DNA of 64,000 bases from Schauerella fraxinea (lineage in GTDB: Bacteria; Pseudomonadota; Gammaproteobacteria; Burkholderiales; Burkholderiaceae_B), in contig JAVDKK010000005.1 of the NCBI GenBank assembly GCA_030849945.1, forward strand, positions 186,001 to 250,000, given 5' to 3'. Positions within the stretch are counted from its first letter, which is position 1, and each line of letters begins with the position of its first letter. This document shows, piece after piece, positions 60,569-64,000 of this stretch. The translations under genes were made by a program, and so were the position numbers. The notes under the pieces were generated by a model. The model was not told where the DNA came from. It worked only from the letters and a program-made list of their open reading frames with translations, and did no database searches.

Positions 60569-62188
60569 ATGAACACCGAGTTTGCCGGACCTCGCCCGGC
60601 TGCGTTGCTTGCTCGCGGCGCAATCATCGTCGCGCTTGCATTCGGTGCGACTGCCATAGCGCAGGCGCAGACATCAGCCAAGGCGCCCGCCCAGACATTG
60701 ACAGTTGTGATGGCGAGCAAATTGACCGTACTCGATCCCGTGCTGACCGCGTCGCACCAGACACGCAACCACGGCTACATGATCTACGACACATTGCTGG
60801 CCACCGATGCCAATAACAAAGTGCAGCCGCAGATGGCGCGATGGGAGGTGTCGGCCGATGGCAAAACCTACACCTTCGTTCTGCGCGACGGCTTGAAATG
60901 GCACGACGGCACGCCGGTCACGGCCGACGACTGCGTGGCCTCCATCAAGCGCTGGGCCCAGCAGGACCGGATGGGCCGGCAAATCACCCCCCACATTGCC
61001 AGCATGAATGTCGTCGACGACAAAACCTTTACGGTCGTGCTGGACACCCCGCTGGATTTGGCAGCTGCCCTGGGCAAGCCCAGCGGACTACCCAGCTTTA
61101 TCATGCCCAAGCGCGTCGCCGCCACACCGGCCACACAGGCCATCACCGACTACACCGGCTCCGGCCCGTTTAAGTTCGTCCAGGCGCAGTTCCAGCCCGG
61201 CGTGAAATCGGTGTACGAGAAGAACACCGACTATGTGCCACGCAGCGAATCGCCCAGCGCAACCGCTGGTGGCAAACAGGTGTTTGTCGATCGCGTAGAA
61301 TGGATTGTCATGCCCGACGCGATGATCAGTGCCAACGCGTTGATGAGCGGCGAGATCGATTATCTCGAAACCGTGCCTTTCGATATGACTGCGATTGTCA
61401 AGGAGGCGCCTGACGTAACGCTGAAGGTGCTCGACAAGCTCGGCTATCAGCCGATGTATCGGTTCAACCAAACACAGATTCCGTTCAACAATAAGTTGAT
61501 TCGGCAGGCCGCCATGTATGCCGTTGGACAAGAGACAATCTTGCAAGCTCAAGTTGGCGACCCCGCGTTTTTCAGTACGTGCGGTGCAGTCTTCGGTTGC
61601 GGACTGCCCTATGCGAGCACGACGCGCGCAGACATGATCGTGCCGTCCAATATCGAGCGCGCCAAGCAGTTGCTGAAAGAAGCCAACTACAACAACGAGC
61701 CTGTCGTCATCCTGCAAGCCACCGACATTCCCACAGCCTCAGCCATCCCGGTAGTCATGGCACAACAATTACGTCAGGCCGGATTCAATGTGTCGTTGCA
61801 GGCCATGGACTTCATGACGATGCTGTCGCGCCGCGCCAATCGTGAGGCAGCAGATAAAGGCGGCTGGAGCATCTTCGTCACGACATGGCACGTCAGCGAA
61901 ATCGCCGATCCGCTACGCAACTACGGCGTCTCGGCCAACGGAGAGAAAGCATGGTTTGGCTGGCCCACAGTGCCAAAGGTACAAGCCCTGCGCGATGAAT
62001 TCTTGCTGGCGCGCAACGATACCGAACGCAAAGCCACGGCCGAACAACTGCAGGATGTGATGCTCGACGAAGGGGTCGCTGTCACCCTCGGCGAAATCCA
62101 TACGGCGGCCGCGTATCGCAACACCCTGAGCGGTGTGCTTGAATCTCCTGCACCGGTTTTCTGGAACATCAAGAAAGCAACGCAGTGA
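60569..62188 (+). CDS. ABC transporter family-5 substrate-binding protein
   Basis: The 539-aa protein has a signal peptide (LLARGAIIVALAFGATAIAQ) and the DppA/OppA-like fold: LTVVMASKLTVLDPVLTASH, MARWEVSADGKTYTFVLRDG, LKWHDGTPVTADDCVASIKR. This class binds peptides, nickel, or other organic substrates. It follows the amidohydrolase by 53 bases on the same strand, so it is probably part of that operon and delivers its substrate. No DppBCDF-type permease genes follow, which is unusual. The 273 bases after it hold no gene. Confidence 0.9.
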   Translation: MNTEFAGPRPAALLARGAIIVALAFGATAIAQAQTSAKAPAQTLTVVMASKLTVLDPVLTASHQTRNHGYMIYDTLLATDANNKVQPQMARWEVSADGKTYTFVLRDGLKWHDGTPVTADDCVASIKRWAQQDRMGRQITPHIASMNVVDDKTFTVVLDTPLDLAAALGKPSGLPSFIMPKRVAATPATQAITDYTGSGPFKFVQAQFQPGVKSVYEKNTDYVPRSESPSATAGGKQVFVDRVEWIVMPDAMISANALMSGEIDYLETVPFDMTAIVKEAPDVTLKVLDKLGYQPMYRFNQTQIPFNNKLIRQAAMYAVGQETILQAQVGDPAFFSTCGAVFGCGLPYASTTRADMIVPSNIERAKQLLKEANYNNEPVVILQATDIPTASAIPVVMAQQLRQAGFNVSLQAMDFMTMLSRRANREAADKGGWSIFVTTWHVSEIADPLRNYGVSANGEKAWFGWPTVPKVQALRDEFLLARNDTERKATAEQLQDVMLDEGVAVTLGEIHTAAAYRNTLSGVLESPAPVFWNIKKATQ

Positions 62189-62461
62189 ACGTGTTCGCAC
62201 CTGAAACCGAACCTCGGCGTGTGTCATGGCGGTATCGCTGCGATGCCGGTCATCGGCGCGCAGCCAGGGAGCGAAGAGAGACAAGCCCCACAGTATTCAG
62301 GCCCGCGCGCGTTCGGTAAAAGACCTAAATGATCTTTCCTTATCACTGCGGGTCTCGGCATCAATCGGCCGCATGCCTTGCCGCATAACCTCATGCCGCA
62401 TTCGTCGTTCTAATCGCCGCCGATCGCTGACAGAATGGGTGTTTCATCGGCCTCTCCCCTC

Positions 62462-63055
62462 ATGACCATCCTCGCCATCGCGGGTAGCCCCGCAGAGCGT
62501 TCGCGCTCAACCGCCCTTCTGAATTTTGCCGTGCAACGTCTCGATCTCGCAGGCTTCCCCATTCAACGTTTAGGCCTGCGAGACCTCCCCGCCGAAGACC
62601 TGGTCACCGGCAACTACATGGGTGCGGCGGCCAAGCAATTGCGCGATGTCGTCGACTCGGCCGACGCCGTACTGGTCGCCTCTCCTATCTACAAAGCCTC
62701 ATTCTCCGGTGGATTGAAGACCGTTCTGGATCTGCTGGACGAACGCGCCCTGGCCGGCAAACTGGTGTTGCCGATTGCCACGGGCGGCAGTACCGCTCAC
62801 CTGCTGGCGCTGGAGTATGGCTTCAAGCCGGTACTGTCGGCGCTCGGGGCGCGCCACATTCTGGCCGGCGTGTACGCCACCGATAAGCAAGTGCGTTTGA
62901 TCGATGACGGCGTCGATATCGACGATGACGTGCGCCATCGCCTCGAAACGTCTGTTGATCTGATCGCCGATCATCTTTCGCGCACGCTGCATCGTCCGCG
63001 CTTGCAGACTTACGATGTGGGCCGCATTGCGCTCGATGGCCGTCTAAGTTTGTGA
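62462..63055 (+). CDS. ssuE: NADPH-dependent FMN reductase (SsuE-like)
   Basis: The ATG at 62462 (MTILAIAGSPAERSRSTALL) gives 197 aa. The flavodoxin-like fold has the phosphate loop SPAERSRS, VLVASPIYKASFSGGLKTVL and VLPIATGGSTAHLLALEYG, which is characteristic of SsuE. It supplies reduced flavin to two-component monooxygenases (alkanesulfonate or similar). No SsuD-type monooxygenase is seen in the window. The stop overlaps the convergent livM stop by 12 bases. Confidence 0.88.
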   Translation: MTILAIAGSPAERSRSTALLNFAVQRLDLAGFPIQRLGLRDLPAEDLVTGNYMGAAAKQLRDVVDSADAVLVASPIYKASFSGGLKTVLDLLDERALAGKLVLPIATGGSTAHLLALEYGFKPVLSALGARHILAGVYATDKQVRLIDDGVDIDDDVRHRLETSVDLIADHLSRTLHRPRLQTYDVGRIALDGRLSL

Positions 63056-63925
63056 CGGCTGCCGCAACCGGTAGGGCCGCACCAGGCCCTGCGGCTTGAA
63101 GATCAGCATCGCAATCAACCCCACGCCCACCAGCATCAATCGCAACGACGCCAATTGCGTGGACGTCAACCACGTCAGATAGTCGTCGAGATAACGGGTG
63201 CCTTCGAGCACGAGCACCACGGTGAATGCGCTCACGATCACGCCGGGGTTACTGCCGCGCCCGCCAATGATCACTGCCATGAACGCATAGGCCGTGATGA
63301 TGGCGCCGAATTGCGTGGGATCGATGTATTGGTAGTAGAACGCGTGCAACGCCCCCGCCAACCCAATGGCAGCGCCGCCCAAGGCAAACAGGCGAATCCG
63401 AAACGCCAGCACGTTCTTGCCTACGGTGGCCGCGACCACAGGATCGTCGCGCAACGCCCGTGCGGTGCGGCCGAACGGCGAGCGTGCCACGCGTTGGAAC
63501 ACGGCATACACCGCCACCAGCGCCAGCAAGGCCACGAGCAGCATGGCTTCGTTGCTCGACACCGGCCGCGTGATATTCGAGATGCCAAGGCTCCCGCGGG
63601 TTAAGCCTTCTTCATGGATGATGAAGAGCTTCAGGCACTCGGCAAAGCCCAGCGTCACGATGGCAAGATAGTCTTCAGACAAGCGGATCGATATCAAGCT
63701 GACGGCAGCGCTTAACGCCGCCGTTGCGACGATCGCGGCCCCCATTGCCAGCCACGGATTCCAGCCCGCATGCACGAGCAGTGCGCACACGTAGGCACCG
63801 AGCATGTAGAAGCCGAACAGGCCGAAATTGACCAGCCCGGACAGGCCCCATTGCAGATTGAGGGCCAAGCCGGCAATCGCCGCGATGGCGACCAGGATGA
63901 GGATGGAGACGATATACGTGGTCAT
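63044..63925 (-). CDS. livM: Branched-chain amino acid ABC permease (LivM-type)
   Basis: The ATG at 63925 overlaps the upstream livH stop as ATGA; the product is 293 aa. It has about nine membrane segments and the LivM phrases GLSGLVNFGLFGFYMLGAY, FGRTARALRDDPVVAATVGK and MAVIIGGRGSNPGVIV. It is a channel subunit for branched-chain amino acids or related amides. Its ATPases would be on the other side or outside the window. Confidence 0.92.
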   Translation of the reverse strand: MTTYIVSILILVAIAAIAGLALNLQWGLSGLVNFGLFGFYMLGAYVCALLVHAGWNPWLAMGAAIVATAALSAAVSLISIRLSEDYLAIVTLGFAECLKLFIIHEEGLTRGSLGISNITRPVSSNEAMLLVALLALVAVYAVFQRVARSPFGRTARALRDDPVVAATVGKNVLAFRIRLFALGGAAIGLAGALHAFYYQYIDPTQFGAIITAYAFMAVIIGGRGSNPGVIVSAFTVVLVLEGTRYLDDYLTWLTSTQLASLRLMLVGVGLIAMLIFKPQGLVRPYRLRQPSQT

Positions 63926-64000
63926 CGGGTTACCCAACGCGTGCCGAAAATGCCGGCGGGACGCACCACCAGGAAAATGCTCATGATGGCGAACGCGACC
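63922..64000 (-). CDS. livH: LivH-type permease, C-terminal end (cut by window edge)
   Basis: The last 25 codons are visible, ending VAFAIMSIFLVVRPAGIFGT, RWVTR and TGA. The V-R-P-x-G-I-F/L-G motif is the usual C-terminus of LivH permeases. The stop is coupled to the livM start. Confidence 0.8.
   Translation of the reverse strand, partial: VAFAIMSIFLVVRPAGIFGTRWVTR

Overview
The window looks like a chromosomal segment of a betaproteobacterium, most likely Alcaligenaceae (a relative of Bordetella, Achromobacter or Pusillimonas). Two things suggest this: the housekeeping gene order (tig-clpP-clpX-lon; dapC-dapD-dapE-prmB; purN next to ribF-ileS-lspA-coaBC with dut nearby) and GC-rich codon use. 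This is judged from gene content and order only; no alignment was run.

Layout. (1) 1-6.9 kb is core: the 5' part of lon (cut by the window edge), clpX, clpP and tig on the minus strand, then an M48 lipoprotein protease, a cold-shock protein and a YceI-family periplasmic protein. (2) 7-12.2 kb is accessory: small unknown genes, a Nif11-like orphan, two zinc-ribbon-type proteins, a DUF3775-like protein, an 11-bp tandem repeat array and a 33-aa small gene with its own ribosome site and terminator. (3) 12.4-27.6 kb is a genomic island at a tRNA-Leu(UAG) gene, made of at least two decayed related prophages in tandem. The phage genes (integrase, ERF annealing protein, YqaJ-type exonuclease, SSB, C5 methyltransferase, SRAP/YedK-like protein, holin, LPD38-like protein) are nearly all frameshifted, stopped or fused by deletion. 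Lying among this wreckage are intact-looking genes that are not obviously phage housekeeping: a translationally coupled three-gene operon headed by a TIGR04255-family protein, a 625-aa DUF4209-like protein ending in an R-x4-H (HEPN-type) motif with a clear sigma-70 promoter, a 257-aa protein with a HEPN-like tail, and several membrane proteins. These are the best candidates for undescribed (possibly anti-phage) systems; no function is proven here.

(4) 27.7-54 kb is core again: lysine/diaminopimelate synthesis (dapC, dapD, dapE), prmB, an ABC-F ATPase, a LysR/isochorismatase pair, a chorismate-mutase-like protein, a UvrD-type helicase, a fatty acid desaturase, an RsmB-like methyltransferase, purN, ribF, ileS, lspA, coaBC and dut. 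A three-gene insert and repeat tracts separate coaBC from dut. (5) 51.9-64 kb is a transport and catabolic region: an ehuA-D-C-B type ABC transporter (ectoine/polar amino acid), a branched-chain-type binding protein, a GntR regulator divergent from a hydantoinase/dihydropyrimidinase, a second amidohydrolase, a family-5 solute-binding protein, an SsuE-like FMN reductase, and livM/livH permeases running off the right edge. Together this suggests uptake and ring opening of cyclic ureides or other N-heterocycles, controlled by the GntR protein.
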